Of a DNA stretch of 64,000 nucleotides, positions 1-9,063 are shown piece by piece. Both the position numbers and the translations under genes were made by a program. Each line of letters starts with the position of its first letter. The stretch's first letter is position 1. The notes under the pieces are model-generated. The model worked only from the letters and a program-made list of their open reading frames with translations. It ran no database searches and was not told where the DNA came from. The stretch covers positions 1 to 64,000 of the forward strand of contig JBNKCG010000018.1 of assembly GCA_050287605.1 (NCBI GenBank), written 5' to 3'. This stretch comes from QQUJ01 sp050287605 (lineage in GTDB: Bacteria > Pseudomonadota > Gammaproteobacteria > QQUJ01).

Positions 1-9
1 CGATCCCGA

Positions 10-38
10 TTGACACACAAAAATGAAAATGATGTCAT
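10..38 (+). promoter_or_regulatory. Candidate promoter and TetR operator
   Basis: A TTGACA hexamer lies at 10-15 and is followed after 17 bases by TGTCAT at 33-38, a 4/6 match to a sigma70 -10 box. A 10-base palindrome, ATGATGTCAT, covers 29-38 and overlaps the -10. This is where a TetR-family protein would bind to repress its own operon. The placement of promoter and operator is inference; the window edge removes any further upstream context. Confidence 0.4.
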
Positions 39-78
39 ATTTGTCACTCGATGCGACTACAGCACTGATCCGGGGTAC

Positions 79-723
79 ATGGCCGTGGACTTCGCAAATC
101 AACTGGCGGAAAACGCTTCAAAGCCGACACGAAAGGCCGAACGGACGCGAACGGCAATTCAGGCGGCGACCTGCCAACTGCTGAATACCCAGACGCCGGA
201 CCAGCTGAAGGTGGCCGAGATCTGCCGGACCGCGGGAATCGCCCACGGCACCTTCTACATCTACTTCAAGGATGTCCGTGCGGCCGTCAGCGATTCACTG
301 GTCGCTTTCGTCGAGGCCGTACAGCAGATCATGCGGCAGGCCCCGCGGGAGCGCGCGGGCGACCGCATCCGAGCCACGACCGAGGCCTACTTCCAGCTCT
401 ACGAACAGAGTCCGGGTCTGATGCGGGCCCTGGTGAGCCACTTCGACACCTTCCCCGAAGCCGCGCAGGCGTTCCAGAAGCTGAACCGCGAGTGGACGCA
501 GACCGTGGTCGACGCCGCCCTGCGGCGCTACGCCCGCAAAGGCGAGACGCCACCGACGCGCGACGAGCTGCTGCGCCGGGCCTACGCGCTCGGGGGGATG
601 GTCGACCAGTACCTGATCGCCCTGCTCTTCAACAACGACCCGACGCTCGCCTCGGTGTCCAAGGACCGGGACGCGGTGATCGATACCCTGTGCTTCATCT
701 GGAAGCGGGGACTCGGCGAATGA
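79..723 (+). CDS. TetR/AcrR-family transcriptional regulator
   Basis: The protein has 214 residues when read from the ATG at 79. The frame is open to the window edge with a TTG at 10, but that TTG coincides with a good -35 box, so the later start is preferred. Residues about 20-65 form the TetR DNA-binding domain, including the motif IAHGTFYIYFKD typical of the recognition helix and the start of the next helix. The remainder is a helical ligand-binding region without a recognisable ligand signature. The stop codon overlaps the start of the following acyl-CoA ligase gene (ATGA at 720-723), so the regulator is co-transcribed with the pathway it probably controls. Acyl-CoA or aromatic-CoA ligands would fit the neighbours, but that is inference. 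Confidence 0.85.
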   Translation: MAVDFANQLAENASKPTRKAERTRTAIQAATCQLLNTQTPDQLKVAEICRTAGIAHGTFYIYFKDVRAAVSDSLVAFVEAVQQIMRQAPRERAGDRIRATTEAYFQLYEQSPGLMRALVSHFDTFPEAAQAFQKLNREWTQTVVDAALRRYARKGETPPTRDELLRRAYALGGMVDQYLIALLFNNDPTLASVSKDRDAVIDTLCFIWKRGLGE

Positions 724-2024
724 CCCTCATCGAGGGCGCGGAATTCCTCAACCCGGACGCACTGCTGGCTCACCAGCAGGCCGGGTGGAAGACGCAGCGG
801 AACCATGTTGCCCGGCATTCGGCGTTCTATCGCGCCCTGTGGGACGGCAGGCGCGCACCGGAGGACTTGCGCGATCTGGCCGGACTACCTCTCTCGGACA
901 AGGCACAGCTGCGCGTCTCCCAAGCGCAGCAGCCACCGTTCGGCGACTATATCGCCTCCTCTCCCGAAGCCGCGATTCGCCTGCATCGCACCTCGGGCAC
1001 CACGGGTCAGGCGATGAACCTGGCGTTGTCGGCCCGCGATTGCCGGATCACCGAGGTGGTTGGCGGGCGCTGCCATCGGGCGGCAGGGCTGGGCCCCGGA
1101 CACCGGGTGGTCCATTGCCTGAATTACCAGATGTGGATGGGCGGGGTAACCGACCACCTGACGCTGGAACAGACCGGCGCCCTGGTGGTGCCGTTCGGGG
1201 TGGGCAGCACGGAGCTGCTGATCCGTACCATTCGCGAGCTGGGCATTACAGCCATCTCGTGCACGCCCTCCTACCCCGCCGTCCTCGAGCGTACCCTGGG
1301 TGAGAAGTTTCCTGGCATCGCCCCCCGCGATCTCGGCCTCAAGCTGGGCCTTTTCGGCGGCGAGGCGGGTCTGGACGATCCCGCGCTGCGCGAGCGCATC
1401 CGCGCCACCTGGGGCATGGAACCCCGCAACGCCAACTACGGCGTATCGGACGTGTTCTCGAACTTCGCCGCCCAGTGCGCACACGACTCCCGACTGCACT
1501 TCATGGCCGGCGACGTGCTGTGGCCGGAACTGATCGATCCCGAAACGGCCGCACCCCTCCGAGTGGAGGCCGGCACCGAGGGGGAACTGGTGCTCACCCA
1601 CCTGGAACGCCAGTGCCAGCCCCTGGTGCGCTTCCGCACCGGCGACATCATCGCCGTCGACGACACAGCGCCGTGCGCCTGCGGACGCACCGGTTTTCGC
1701 TTCCGGGTCGTCGGCCGCAGCGACGACATGGTGGTAGTGCGTGGCCTGAACCTGTTCCCCACCATGGTCGCCGCGGTGATCTCGGCAATCCCGCAACTCT
1801 CGGGCGACTACCGCATCGTGCTGGACACCCCGCCCCCGTACGACTACCTCCCGGTGCAGGTGGAGCTGGCGCAGGGACAACCTGGCCATCCCGATCTGGC
1901 CGCGCAGGTGGCACACGCGATTAAAGCCGCGCTCGGCGCCACCGCTCGCGTAACCGTGTTGCCCGCCGCGAGCTTCCCGGTGACCGAAGGCAAGACCAAG
2001 CGCGTGATCAGGAGCCACCCGTGA
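720..2024 (+). CDS. PaaK-like AMP-dependent acyl/aryl-CoA ligase
   Basis: The protein has 434 residues, the usual size of phenylacetate-CoA ligase-like enzymes. These activate a carboxylic acid with ATP and join it to coenzyme A in the cytoplasm. The nucleotide-binding signature HRTSGTTGQ lies about a third of the way in. A second motif, YGVSDVFSN, and the hinge motif FRTGDI follow in the right order for the ANL superfamily. The ATG at 720 overlaps the TetR stop by 4 bases, and the stop overlaps the GTG start of the enoyl-CoA hydratase, so all three genes are translationally coupled. An upstream extension of the same frame (from 492) is a shadow of TetR. The substrate is not determined by sequence; phenylacetate or a related aromatic acid is a family-based guess. 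Confidence 0.85.
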   Translation: MTLIEGAEFLNPDALLAHQQAGWKTQRNHVARHSAFYRALWDGRRAPEDLRDLAGLPLSDKAQLRVSQAQQPPFGDYIASSPEAAIRLHRTSGTTGQAMNLALSARDCRITEVVGGRCHRAAGLGPGHRVVHCLNYQMWMGGVTDHLTLEQTGALVVPFGVGSTELLIRTIRELGITAISCTPSYPAVLERTLGEKFPGIAPRDLGLKLGLFGGEAGLDDPALRERIRATWGMEPRNANYGVSDVFSNFAAQCAHDSRLHFMAGDVLWPELIDPETAAPLRVEAGTEGELVLTHLERQCQPLVRFRTGDIIAVDDTAPCACGRTGFRFRVVGRSDDMVVVRGLNLFPTMVAAVISAIPQLSGDYRIVLDTPPPYDYLPVQVELAQGQPGHPDLAAQVAHAIKAALGATARVTVLPAASFPVTEGKTKRVIRSHP

Positions 2025-2782
2025 CCGACTTTCAGTACCCGACCGTGTTGAGCACCCTCGAAGAGGCCGGGGTGCGGCGCATCGCCTTGAATCGCCCGGA
2101 GCGCCTCAACGCCATGAACCGGCAATTGATCGACGATGTGGCGCGCGCCTTCGACGATGCCAACGCCGATCCGAACACCCGCGCGATCATCTTCACCGGC
2201 GAGGGCCGCGCGTTCTGTGCGGGCGACGACCGGCGCGAGCACGTGCAGCCGGCCCATGAGGCCGATGCGCGAGAACTGGTCGACGCCATCCAGCAGGCAA
2301 CCCGGTCGATCGCGTTCGGCGCCAAACCCGTCGTCGGCGCCATCAACGGCTGGGCCGTGGGCGGCGGATTCGAATGGGCGATCAACTGCGACTTTCCGCT
2401 CTGGGCCGAGTCCGCCACAGGCTTCTTCCCCGAGGTCTCGCTCAACCTGTTCGTCACCGGCGGCGTCACGTCGCTGCTCCCGGCGCTCGTCGGACTCAAC
2501 AAGGCACGGGAGATGCTGTTTTTCGGACAGCGCTATAGCGCACGCGAACTCGCCGAGGCCGGCGTCGCCTGGCGGGTCGTCGAGGATGCAAAACTGATCG
2601 ACGAGGCACGCTCCGTCGCCACTCAACTCGCCGCACTTCCGCCGCTCTCCGTTCGCGCCATGAAGCGTGTCCTCAACGCAACCGCCGTGATGGAGTTGAA
2701 CAGGGCATTGGAACTGGAGACCGACGCCACCGTCGCGGGGTTCTTGGACCCCGAGACGACGCGGCTCCTGAAGGCTTTCTAG
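2021..2782 (+). CDS. Enoyl-CoA hydratase/isomerase (crotonase family)
   Basis: A 253-residue crotonase-fold protein that would hydrate an unsaturated acyl-CoA in beta-oxidation or in degradation of an aromatic CoA ester. The oxyanion-hole region AFCAGDD is at residues 65-70. Both catalytic glutamates of true hydratases are present with the correct 20-residue spacing: E118 in GGGFE and E138 in FFPE. This favours hydratase activity over other crotonase reactions. The gene starts with GTG, overlapping the ligase stop by 4 bases, so it is the third gene of a TetR-ligase-hydratase operon. No further pathway gene follows; the next gene is a peptide importer after 340 bases. Confidence 0.88.
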   Translation: MTDFQYPTVLSTLEEAGVRRIALNRPERLNAMNRQLIDDVARAFDDANADPNTRAIIFTGEGRAFCAGDDRREHVQPAHEADARELVDAIQQATRSIAFGAKPVVGAINGWAVGGGFEWAINCDFPLWAESATGFFPEVSLNLFVTGGVTSLLPALVGLNKAREMLFFGQRYSARELAEAGVAWRVVEDAKLIDEARSVATQLAALPPLSVRAMKRVLNATAVMELNRALELETDATVAGFLDPETTRLLKAF

Positions 2783-3122
2783 CGAACAATTGAGCCTGGC
2801 CGACTGACAACTTCACCAAAGAATCAATTCGTCTCGTTCTCCAACGACGAGTTGCTCTCGCGGTGCCACGCAACTAGTCTTTCCCCGGTGACTCACTATA
2901 CTCTCGGCATGACTAGCGCTCATCCGCCTTCGCGGTTGCGCGCGCAAATGGCCGAATGGATGGTTGCGGGTTATCCGCGAGGAGTGACCCGCGGGCTGTT
3001 GCAGCGGCGCTCCGCCGAATACCCCGTTTATTCTTCCGATACCCCGGCTACCAAAAAGAAGGGGTTTGTAAGCCTCAATCCGCCGGCAAGGACCGGCAGC
3101 ACTCTGTAAGGGAGAGCAACTC
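2783..3122. other. Intergenic region upstream of the peptide importer
   Basis: These 340 bases show no convincing gene. A TATACT hexamer near 2898 could be a -10 element for the importer operon, but no well-spaced -35 was found. The short open frames here have no recognisable domain. The Shine-Dalgarno sequence AAGGGAG of the next gene lies just before its ATG at 3123. Confidence 0.4.
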
Positions 3123-4721
3123 ATGCGTTCGATGATTTCTTTGTTGACTGCTACTGCTTTGGTGACGGCCTTCTCCGGCGCGGCCCACGCCAAGACCCTC
3201 GTCTATTGCTCCGAAGGATCACCCGAAGGCTTCGATCCGGGTCTTTACACAACCGGTACCACCTTCGATGCCGCCGCGCGCACGATCTACAACCGTCTGC
3301 TGGAATTCAAGCACGGTAGCACCGAGCTCGAACCGGGTCTGGCCGAAAGCTACAGCGTCTCCGACGATGGAAAGGTCTACACCTTCAAGCTACGTTCCGG
3401 CGTCAAGTTCCAGACCACCGGCTACTTCACCCCCACCCGCAACATGAACGCCGATGACGTTGTCTTCTCCATCGAGCGCCAGCTCAAATCCTCGAACCCG
3501 TTCAACCAGTACGTCAGCGGCGCGGTCTACGAATACGCCCAGGCGATGGGCTTTCCGGACCTGATCAAGTCCGTCGAAAAGATCGACGACCTGACGGTGA
3601 AATTCACGCTGAACCGACCCAACTCGCCGTTTCTCGCCGACCTCGGCATGGACTTCGCTTCCATCGTATCCAAGGAATACGCCGACAAGCTGCGGGCGTC
3701 GGGTGAAACGAACGACTTCAACCAGAAGCCGGTCGGCACCGGGCCCTTCACCTACGTCGCCTATCAGCCGGACGCGGTCGTCCGCTACAAGGCCAATCCG
3801 GACTACTACAAGGGCAAGGAGAAGATCGACGATCTCGTCTTCGCGATCACGCCGGATGCCACCGTGCGCACCCAGAAGCTGAAATCCGGCGAATGCCACA
3901 TCATGCCCTATCCGAATGCCGCCGATGTGAACGACCTCAAGGCCGATTCCAACCTGAAGGTCATCGAACAGGCAGGCCTGAACGTCGCCTATCTCGCCTA
4001 CAACACCACCCAGCCGCCCTTCGACAAGGTCGAGGTACGCAAGGCGCTCAATATGGCGGTCGACAAGAAGGCGATCGTCAAGGCGGTGTTCCAAGATCTA
4101 GCCGAAGTGGCAAAGAACCCGATCCCGCCGACCATGTGGTCGTACAACAATGCGATCCAGGACGATCCCTACGATCCGGCAAAGGCCAAGCAGATGCTGG
4201 CCGCCGCCGGCGTGAAGAATCTTCACATGAACATCTGGGCGATGCCCGTGTCGCGCCCCTACATGCTGAACGCGCGGCGTGCGGCTGAGATCATCCAGGC
4301 CGGTTTCGCCGATGTCGGCGTCACCGCCAAAATCGTCACCTATGAATGGGGCGATTATCTCAAACGTGCCGGCCAGAAGGACCACGACGGCGCCGTCATT
4401 CTCGGCTGGACCGGCGACAATGGCGATCCCGACAACTTCCTGGCCACCCTGCTCGGTTGCGACGGCGTGGGCACGTCCAACAACGTTGCCGAGTTCTGCA
4501 ACGCGGAATTCGACAGCCTGACCCGGAAAGCGGCTGCGACCGCCGACATGGCCGAGCGCACCAAGCTCTACCAGCAGGCCCAGGTACTCTTCAAGGCCCA
4601 GGCGCCATGGATGACCCTCGACCATTCGCTCGTCGTCATGCCGATGAGCAAGAAGGTGGTCGGCTTCAAGCTGGACCCGCTTGGCGTCCACCGCTTTGAC
4701 GGCGTCGACCTCGCCAACTAA
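3123..4721 (+). CDS. dppA: Periplasmic dipeptide/oligopeptide-binding protein
   Basis: A 532-residue solute-binding protein of the SBP_bac_5 family, which captures peptides (or in some members heme or nickel chelates) in the periplasm and delivers them to an ABC permease. Residues 1-23 are a clear signal peptide ending in AHA. The mature start KTLVYCSEGSPEGFDP is characteristic of DppA proteins. The gene is preceded by a good ribosome site and followed by a 14-bp hairpin before the permease genes, which would let the binding protein be made in excess. The full dppBCDF set follows on the same strand. Codon choice and sequence style look alphaproteobacteria-like; that is an impression, not a measurement. 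Confidence 0.9.
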   Translation: MRSMISLLTATALVTAFSGAAHAKTLVYCSEGSPEGFDPGLYTTGTTFDAAARTIYNRLLEFKHGSTELEPGLAESYSVSDDGKVYTFKLRSGVKFQTTGYFTPTRNMNADDVVFSIERQLKSSNPFNQYVSGAVYEYAQAMGFPDLIKSVEKIDDLTVKFTLNRPNSPFLADLGMDFASIVSKEYADKLRASGETNDFNQKPVGTGPFTYVAYQPDAVVRYKANPDYYKGKEKIDDLVFAITPDATVRTQKLKSGECHIMPYPNAADVNDLKADSNLKVIEQAGLNVAYLAYNTTQPPFDKVEVRKALNMAVDKKAIVKAVFQDLAEVAKNPIPPTMWSYNNAIQDDPYDPAKAKQMLAAAGVKNLHMNIWAMPVSRPYMLNARRAAEIIQAGFADVGVTAKIVTYEWGDYLKRAGQKDHDGAVILGWTGDNGDPDNFLATLLGCDGVGTSNNVAEFCNAEFDSLTRKAAATADMAERTKLYQQAQVLFKAQAPWMTLDHSLVVMPMSKKVVGFKLDPLGVHRFDGVDLAN

Positions 4722-4734
4722 TAAGACCCAAACG

Positions 4735-4766
4735 GAAGATGCGCCCGGTTCTCCGGGCGCATCTTC
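4735..4766 (+). terminator. Hairpin between binding protein and permease genes
   Basis: A perfect 14-bp stem (GAAGATGCGCCCGG pairing with its complement) encloses a 4-base loop, TTCT. There is no long T run after it, so it is more likely a partial terminator or mRNA-stabilising structure than a full stop. This is common after binding-protein genes in ABC operons. Confidence 0.75.
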
Positions 4767-4814
4767 ATTCAATGTCCGTTTCCGCACAGAAACGGACCGC
4801 ACCCAGAGTCGCGC

Positions 4815-5822
4815 ATGCTTCACTACCTGCTTCGGCGCCTCGCCGTTCTGATCCCGACATTCATTGGCGTCTCGCTGGTCGCCTTCTCCTTCATCCGTGT
4901 CCTGCCCGGAGATCCGGTCCTGCTTCTGGCCGGCGAACACGGCATGACGCCCGAACAGCACGCAGCCGCGATGCATGCGCTCGGCTTCGACCGGCCTTTG
5001 CCGATCCAGTATTTCGACTACCTGAAGGGCACCCTGACCGGCGATTTCGGGCACTCGATCGTCACCAAGCGCGCGGTGCTTTCCGAATTCCTCGCCCGCT
5101 TTCCCGCCACGTTGGAGCTCTCGCTGTGCGCGATGATCATCGCGGCCGGCATCGGCATCCCCGCCGGCGTGTTAGCGGCGGTGAAACGCGGCTCCTCGTT
5201 CGACCACGGCATCATGGGTTCGGCGCTGGTCGGCTATTCGATGCCGATCTTCTGGTGGGGTCCGTTGCTGATCATCCTGTTTGCCGGCGTTCTGCACTGG
5301 ACCCCCGTGTCCGGCCGGATCGATCTGTTGTATTTCTTCCCCTCTGTCACCGGCTTCATGCTGATCGACAGTCTGTTGTCGGGCCAGCAGGGCGCATTCG
5401 CGTCGGCGGTCTCGCATCTGATCCTGCCTTCGATCGTTCTCGCAACCATCCCGCTGGCCGTCATCGCCCGCCAGACCCGCTCGGCCATGCTCGAGGTGTT
5501 GGGCGAGGACTACGTGCGCACCGCACGGGCCAAGGGCCTGCCACCGCGCCGGGTGATCGGCATCCATGCCCTGAGGAACGCCATGATCCCGGTGATCACC
5601 ACCATCGGGCTGCAGGTCGGTGTGCTGATGGCCGGCGCCATCCTGACCGAAACCATCTTCTCCTGGCCCGGCATCGGTAAGTGGATGGTCGATTCGGTGT
5701 TCCGCCGCGATTACACCGTCATCCAGGGCGGGCTGCTGATCATCGCCATCATCATCATGCTGGTGAACCTTGCCGTCGACATTCTCTACGGCCTGATCAA
5801 CCCGCGCATCCGCCGGCAATAG
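4815..5822 (+). CDS. dppB: Peptide ABC transporter permease, DppB type
   Basis: A 335-residue inner-membrane permease with the BPD_transp_1 fold. The N-terminal LLRRLAVLIPTFIGVSL is the typical first membrane segment of DppB/OppB proteins. The EAA-like cytoplasmic loop (VLGEDYVRTARAKGLPPRRV) that contacts the ATPase lies in the second half. It would pair with the adjacent DppC-type permease to form the membrane channel. Spacing to the next gene is 11 bases with a GGGAAAGGGAA ribosome site between. Confidence 0.92.
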   Translation: MLHYLLRRLAVLIPTFIGVSLVAFSFIRVLPGDPVLLLAGEHGMTPEQHAAAMHALGFDRPLPIQYFDYLKGTLTGDFGHSIVTKRAVLSEFLARFPATLELSLCAMIIAAGIGIPAGVLAAVKRGSSFDHGIMGSALVGYSMPIFWWGPLLIILFAGVLHWTPVSGRIDLLYFFPSVTGFMLIDSLLSGQQGAFASAVSHLILPSIVLATIPLAVIARQTRSAMLEVLGEDYVRTARAKGLPPRRVIGIHALRNAMIPVITTIGLQVGVLMAGAILTETIFSWPGIGKWMVDSVFRRDYTVIQGGLLIIAIIIMLVNLAVDILYGLINPRIRRQ

Positions 5823-5833
5823 GGGAAAGGGAA

Positions 5834-6739
5834 ATGACGGACACCTCCCCTGAAGTCGGGTACACCCCCACCACCCGCCTCGAGATGCTCGCCGAGTTTT
5901 GGCACTATTTCCGCCAGAACCGGGGCGCCCTGATCGGTCTTGTCGTCTTCCTGACCATCGTCGTGATCGCCGTCTTTGCGCCCTTCTTCGCGCCACACAT
6001 GCCCAACGAGCAGGCCCGCGATGCGCTTCTGACGCCGCCCGTCTGGCAAGCCGGAGGCGATCCGCGCTTTCTGCTCGGCACCGACGCCGTGGGGCGGGAC
6101 ATTCTCTCCCGGCTGATCTACGGCGCGCGCTTCTCGCTGTTCGTCGGCATCATTGTGGTGATCATCTCGCTGGTCGGGGGAATCCTGGTCGGGCTCCTCG
6201 CCGGCTATTTCCGCGGCTGGGTCGACACGCTGATCATGCGCATCATGGACGTGATCCTGGCGTTTCCGTCATTGTTGCTGGCACTCGTTCTGGTGGCAGT
6301 TCTCGGCCCGAGTCTCCTCAACGCGTTGATCGCCATCGCCATCGTCTACCAGCCGCATTTCGCCCGGCTGACCCGCGCGGCCGTCATGACCGAATACAAC
6401 CGCGATTACGTGACCGCGTCGCGTCTGGCCGGCGCCGGCCACGTGCGGTTGATGTTCCTGACCATTCTGCCCAATTGCCTTGCGCCGCTGATCGTGCAGG
6501 CGACGCTCAGTTTCTCCAACGCCATCCTCGATATCGCGGCGCTCGGCTTCCTCGGTATGGGCGCGCAGCCGCCGACGCCCGAATGGGGCACGATGCTCGC
6601 CGAGGCACGCGAATTCATCCTGCGCGCCTGGTGGGTGGTCACCTTCCCGGGGCTTGCCATCCTCATCGTCGTGCTCGCCATCAACCTGATGGGCGACGGG
6701 CTGCGCGACGCCCTGGACCCCAAACTGAAAGGGAGCTGA
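5834..6739 (+). CDS. dppC: Peptide ABC transporter permease, DppC type
   Basis: A 301-residue partner permease starting at the ATG at 5834, placed 8 bases after a purine-rich ribosome site. It carries the N-terminal OppC_N segment (FWHYFRQNRGALIGLVVF) and the motif LLGTDAVGRDILSRLIYGAR that is diagnostic of DppC/OppC. The EAA loop (YNRDYVTASRLAGA) and a final GDGLRDALDPKL, normal for this family, are present. It sits 3 bases before the first ATPase gene. Confidence 0.92.
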   Translation: MTDTSPEVGYTPTTRLEMLAEFWHYFRQNRGALIGLVVFLTIVVIAVFAPFFAPHMPNEQARDALLTPPVWQAGGDPRFLLGTDAVGRDILSRLIYGARFSLFVGIIVVIISLVGGILVGLLAGYFRGWVDTLIMRIMDVILAFPSLLLALVLVAVLGPSLLNALIAIAIVYQPHFARLTRAAVMTEYNRDYVTASRLAGAGHVRLMFLTILPNCLAPLIVQATLSFSNAILDIAALGFLGMGAQPPTPEWGTMLAEAREFILRAWWVVTFPGLAILIVVLAINLMGDGLRDALDPKLKGS

Positions 6740-6742
6740 CCT

Positions 6743-7591
6743 ATGTCCCAGCCCCTTCTCAAGGTGGTCAATCTCTCGGTCCGCTTCGATACCGCGGCCG
6801 GCCCCTTCCTCGCACTCGACAGGGTTTCCTACCAGCTCGATGCGCGCGAGGTTCTGGCCATCGTCGGTGAAAGCGGATCGGGCAAATCGGTGGCCATGCT
6901 GGCGATCATGGGATTGCTGCCACCCACCGCGCATATCAGCGCCGACAAAGTGGAGTTCGAAGGCCTCGACCTCATGAGCCTTGCGGCCGATGAACGCCGC
7001 AAGATCATCGGCAAGGATATCGCCATGATCTTTCAAGAGCCGATCGACAGCCTCAACCCCTGTTTCACCGTCGGCTTCCAGATCGGTGAGGTGCTGAAGA
7101 CTCACCTCGGCCTCACGGGCGAAGCACTGAGGTCCCGCACCATCGAATTGCTCGAACAGGTCGGCATTCGCGACGCCGCCCAGCGTCTTCGCTCTTTCCC
7201 GCACCAGATGTCGGGCGGCCAGTGCCAGCGTGTCATGATCGCCATGGCCATCGCCTGCGAACCCAAACTCCTGATCGCCGATGAGCCGACCACCGCGCTC
7301 GACGTAACCATCCAGAAGCAGATACTCGACCTGCTCGTGAGAATTCAGGCCGAACGCGGCATGGGTCTGATCCTGATCACCCACGACATGGGCGTCGTCG
7401 CCGAAACCGCCGACCGCGTCGTCGTCCAGTACAAGGGCCGCAAGATGGAAGAGGCCGACGTCTTGTCCCTCTTCGAGAACCCCAAGAATGCCTACACCAA
7501 GGCCCTGCTCTCCGCCCTACCGGACAACGCGACGGGCGACCGCCTGCCGACCCTTTCCGGTTTCGATTTCGTCGGGGAAAGCCAACCATGA
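6743..7591 (+). CDS. dppD: Peptide ABC transporter ATPase, DppD type (short form)
   Basis: A 282-residue cytoplasmic ATPase that drives peptide import. Walker A (GESGSGKS), the Q-loop, the signature MSGGQCQRV and Walker B (LLIADEPTTALD) are all intact. The protein ends soon after the H-loop region and lacks the roughly 40-residue cysteine-containing C-terminal extension (oligo_HPY region) of ordinary DppD proteins of about 325 residues. The stop overlaps the next start by 4 bases. The short form could be an authentic subfamily, since the partner ATPase is short in the same way. Confidence 0.9.
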   Translation: MSQPLLKVVNLSVRFDTAAGPFLALDRVSYQLDAREVLAIVGESGSGKSVAMLAIMGLLPPTAHISADKVEFEGLDLMSLAADERRKIIGKDIAMIFQEPIDSLNPCFTVGFQIGEVLKTHLGLTGEALRSRTIELLEQVGIRDAAQRLRSFPHQMSGGQCQRVMIAMAIACEPKLLIADEPTTALDVTIQKQILDLLVRIQAERGMGLILITHDMGVVAETADRVVVQYKGRKMEEADVLSLFENPKNAYTKALLSALPDNATGDRLPTLSGFDFVGESQP

Positions 7592-8427
7592 GTACGCCCG
7601 TCCTCGACGCCCGCAACATCGTCCGCGACTACACTATCACCGGCTCCATGCTCTCGCCGGCCAAGACGGTGCGTGCTCTCAAGGGCATCAGCTTCACCCT
7701 CGAACGCGGCAAGACCCTCGCCATCGTCGGCGAGTCCGGCTGCGGCAAGTCGACCCTTGCCCGCATCCTCACCATGATCGACCGCCAGACCGGCGGCGAG
7801 TTGTTCATCGACGGCCAGCCCATCGACATCACCAAACACCCGGCGACCAAAGAGCAGCGCCGCAAGGTGCAGATGGTCTTCCAGAACCCGTACGGCTCGT
7901 TGAACCCGCGCCAGAAGATTGGCGACGTGCTCGGTGAACCGCTGAAGATCAACACCGACATGTCTGGCGCCGAACGGCGCGACCGCGCCCATGCCATGCT
8001 CGAAAAAGTCGGCATGGACCCGACGCACTACAACCGCTATCCGCACATGTTCTCAGGCGGCCAGCGCCAGCGCATCGCCGTCGCGCGCGCGCTCATGCTC
8101 AACCCCGAGATTCTGGTGCTTGACGAGCCGGTCTCCGCCCTCGATCTTTCGGTGCAGGCGCAAATCCTCAATCTCCTTGCCGACCTGCAGGACGAGTTCA
8201 ACCTAACCTATGTCTTCGTCAGCCACGATCTTTCCGTCGTCAGGTACATCGCCGACGAAGTGATGGTGATGTATTTCGGTGAAGTGGTCGAATACGGGAC
8301 ACGGGACACGGTCTTCGCCGATCCGCAGCACGACTACACCAAGACCCTGTTTGCCGCGACGCCCCGCGCCGATGTCACCAGCATCAAGGCGCGGTTGGCG
8401 AAACGGGAGGCGGAGAAAACGGATTAA
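7588..8427 (+). CDS. dppF: Peptide ABC transporter ATPase, DppF type (short form)
   Basis: A 279-residue second ATPase of the peptide importer. Walker A (GESGCGKST), the signature FSGGQRQRI and Walker B (ILVLDEPVSALD) are intact. The protein lacks the cysteine-rich C-terminal extension of longer DppF proteins and ends in a charged tail. It overlaps the preceding ATPase gene by 4 bases and is the last gene of the operon. A 636-base gap to the next gene follows. Confidence 0.9.
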   Translation: MSTPVLDARNIVRDYTITGSMLSPAKTVRALKGISFTLERGKTLAIVGESGCGKSTLARILTMIDRQTGGELFIDGQPIDITKHPATKEQRRKVQMVFQNPYGSLNPRQKIGDVLGEPLKINTDMSGAERRDRAHAMLEKVGMDPTHYNRYPHMFSGGQRQRIAVARALMLNPEILVLDEPVSALDLSVQAQILNLLADLQDEFNLTYVFVSHDLSVVRYIADEVMVMYFGEVVEYGTRDTVFADPQHDYTKTLFAATPRADVTSIKARLAKREAEKTD

Positions 8428-8987
8428 GTCAGAGGCGGAAATCTGATACGCCCGTTGATGGGGCCGAATCACCCACCGGCTCTTGCGCATCCGTGATCCC
8501 ATGGGATCGCCGGAAGTGGTTTCCTCGACGTCATCCTCGAGCAGTCGTTCAACATCACACTGCGTAGAGCGGGCCACCTTGTCGCAATTGAAGTTAGCCC
8601 GCCTGTAGCGCCAAGGCGGCCCATGGATGAAGAAATTCTCACTAAGGGCAACGACTTGGTAGGCATCCGACCCAAGTCGCCAGATTGAACCCGAGCCCGA
8701 ATCCTTAGCGCAACCTGCCAACCAGACTCCGAACGGCCGTGGTTCCGCTCTCGAAAAAGACTACATCCAATAGTGGAATTGGATTCCATGAGGTATCCCA
8801 TTCAGCGTTTGCGAGCTGCCGCCCGCGACGCGATTGCCTAGTCTAGCGAATCCCGAATTCCTTTCTCGGTCCCCCTTAAAGCATTGAGACATTTCATCTT
8901 AAAGCTCTCTATTTGTATGAAGAATAAATAGAAACTCACCAAAAAACCGTTAAAAATATACAGATAAACGGCGATTACCCTGGGGGC
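8428..8987. other. Long intergenic region before the GntR regulator
   Basis: No gene is recognised. Minus-strand frames between 8428 and 8801 are open, but none matches a known family and they look like chance frames or decayed coding sequence. From about 8870 the sequence becomes AT-rich, ending in the promoter of the GntR gene. Confidence 0.45.
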
Positions 8988-9029
8988 TTGACGGACCAAA
9001 CTTGTGCAACTATGTTATTTGTCCAACAA
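8988..9029 (+). promoter_or_regulatory. Promoter with two FadR/GntR-type operators
   Basis: TTGACG at 8988-8993 and TATGTT at 9011-9016 are separated by exactly 17 bases and form a good sigma70-like promoter. Two 11-base elements, TTGTGCAACTA at 9002-9012 and TTGTCCAACAA at 9019-9029, both fit the TNGTNNNACNA consensus of the FadR subfamily of GntR regulators. One lies in the spacer and touches the -10; the other lies just downstream of it. The arrangement implies autorepression by the regulator encoded next. The motifs are seen in the sequence; binding is inference. Confidence 0.65.
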
Positions 9030-9063
9030 TTCAAACAAATTTTATGAGGGACGATACCCGCTG

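Noticed and set aside
885..2018. Long minus-strand open frame antisense to the CoA ligase
   Set aside because: It is a shadow frame of a GC-rich gene. The plus-strand ligase has clear motifs and the antisense frame has none. Similar long antisense frames over dppA, dsrB, dsrL and the HEAT kinase were rejected for the same reason.
8203..8801. Minus-strand open frames between dppF and the GntR regulator
   Set aside because: They overlap dppF or each other, lack ribosome sites and match no family I recognise. They are treated as chance frames, though decayed coding sequence cannot be excluded.
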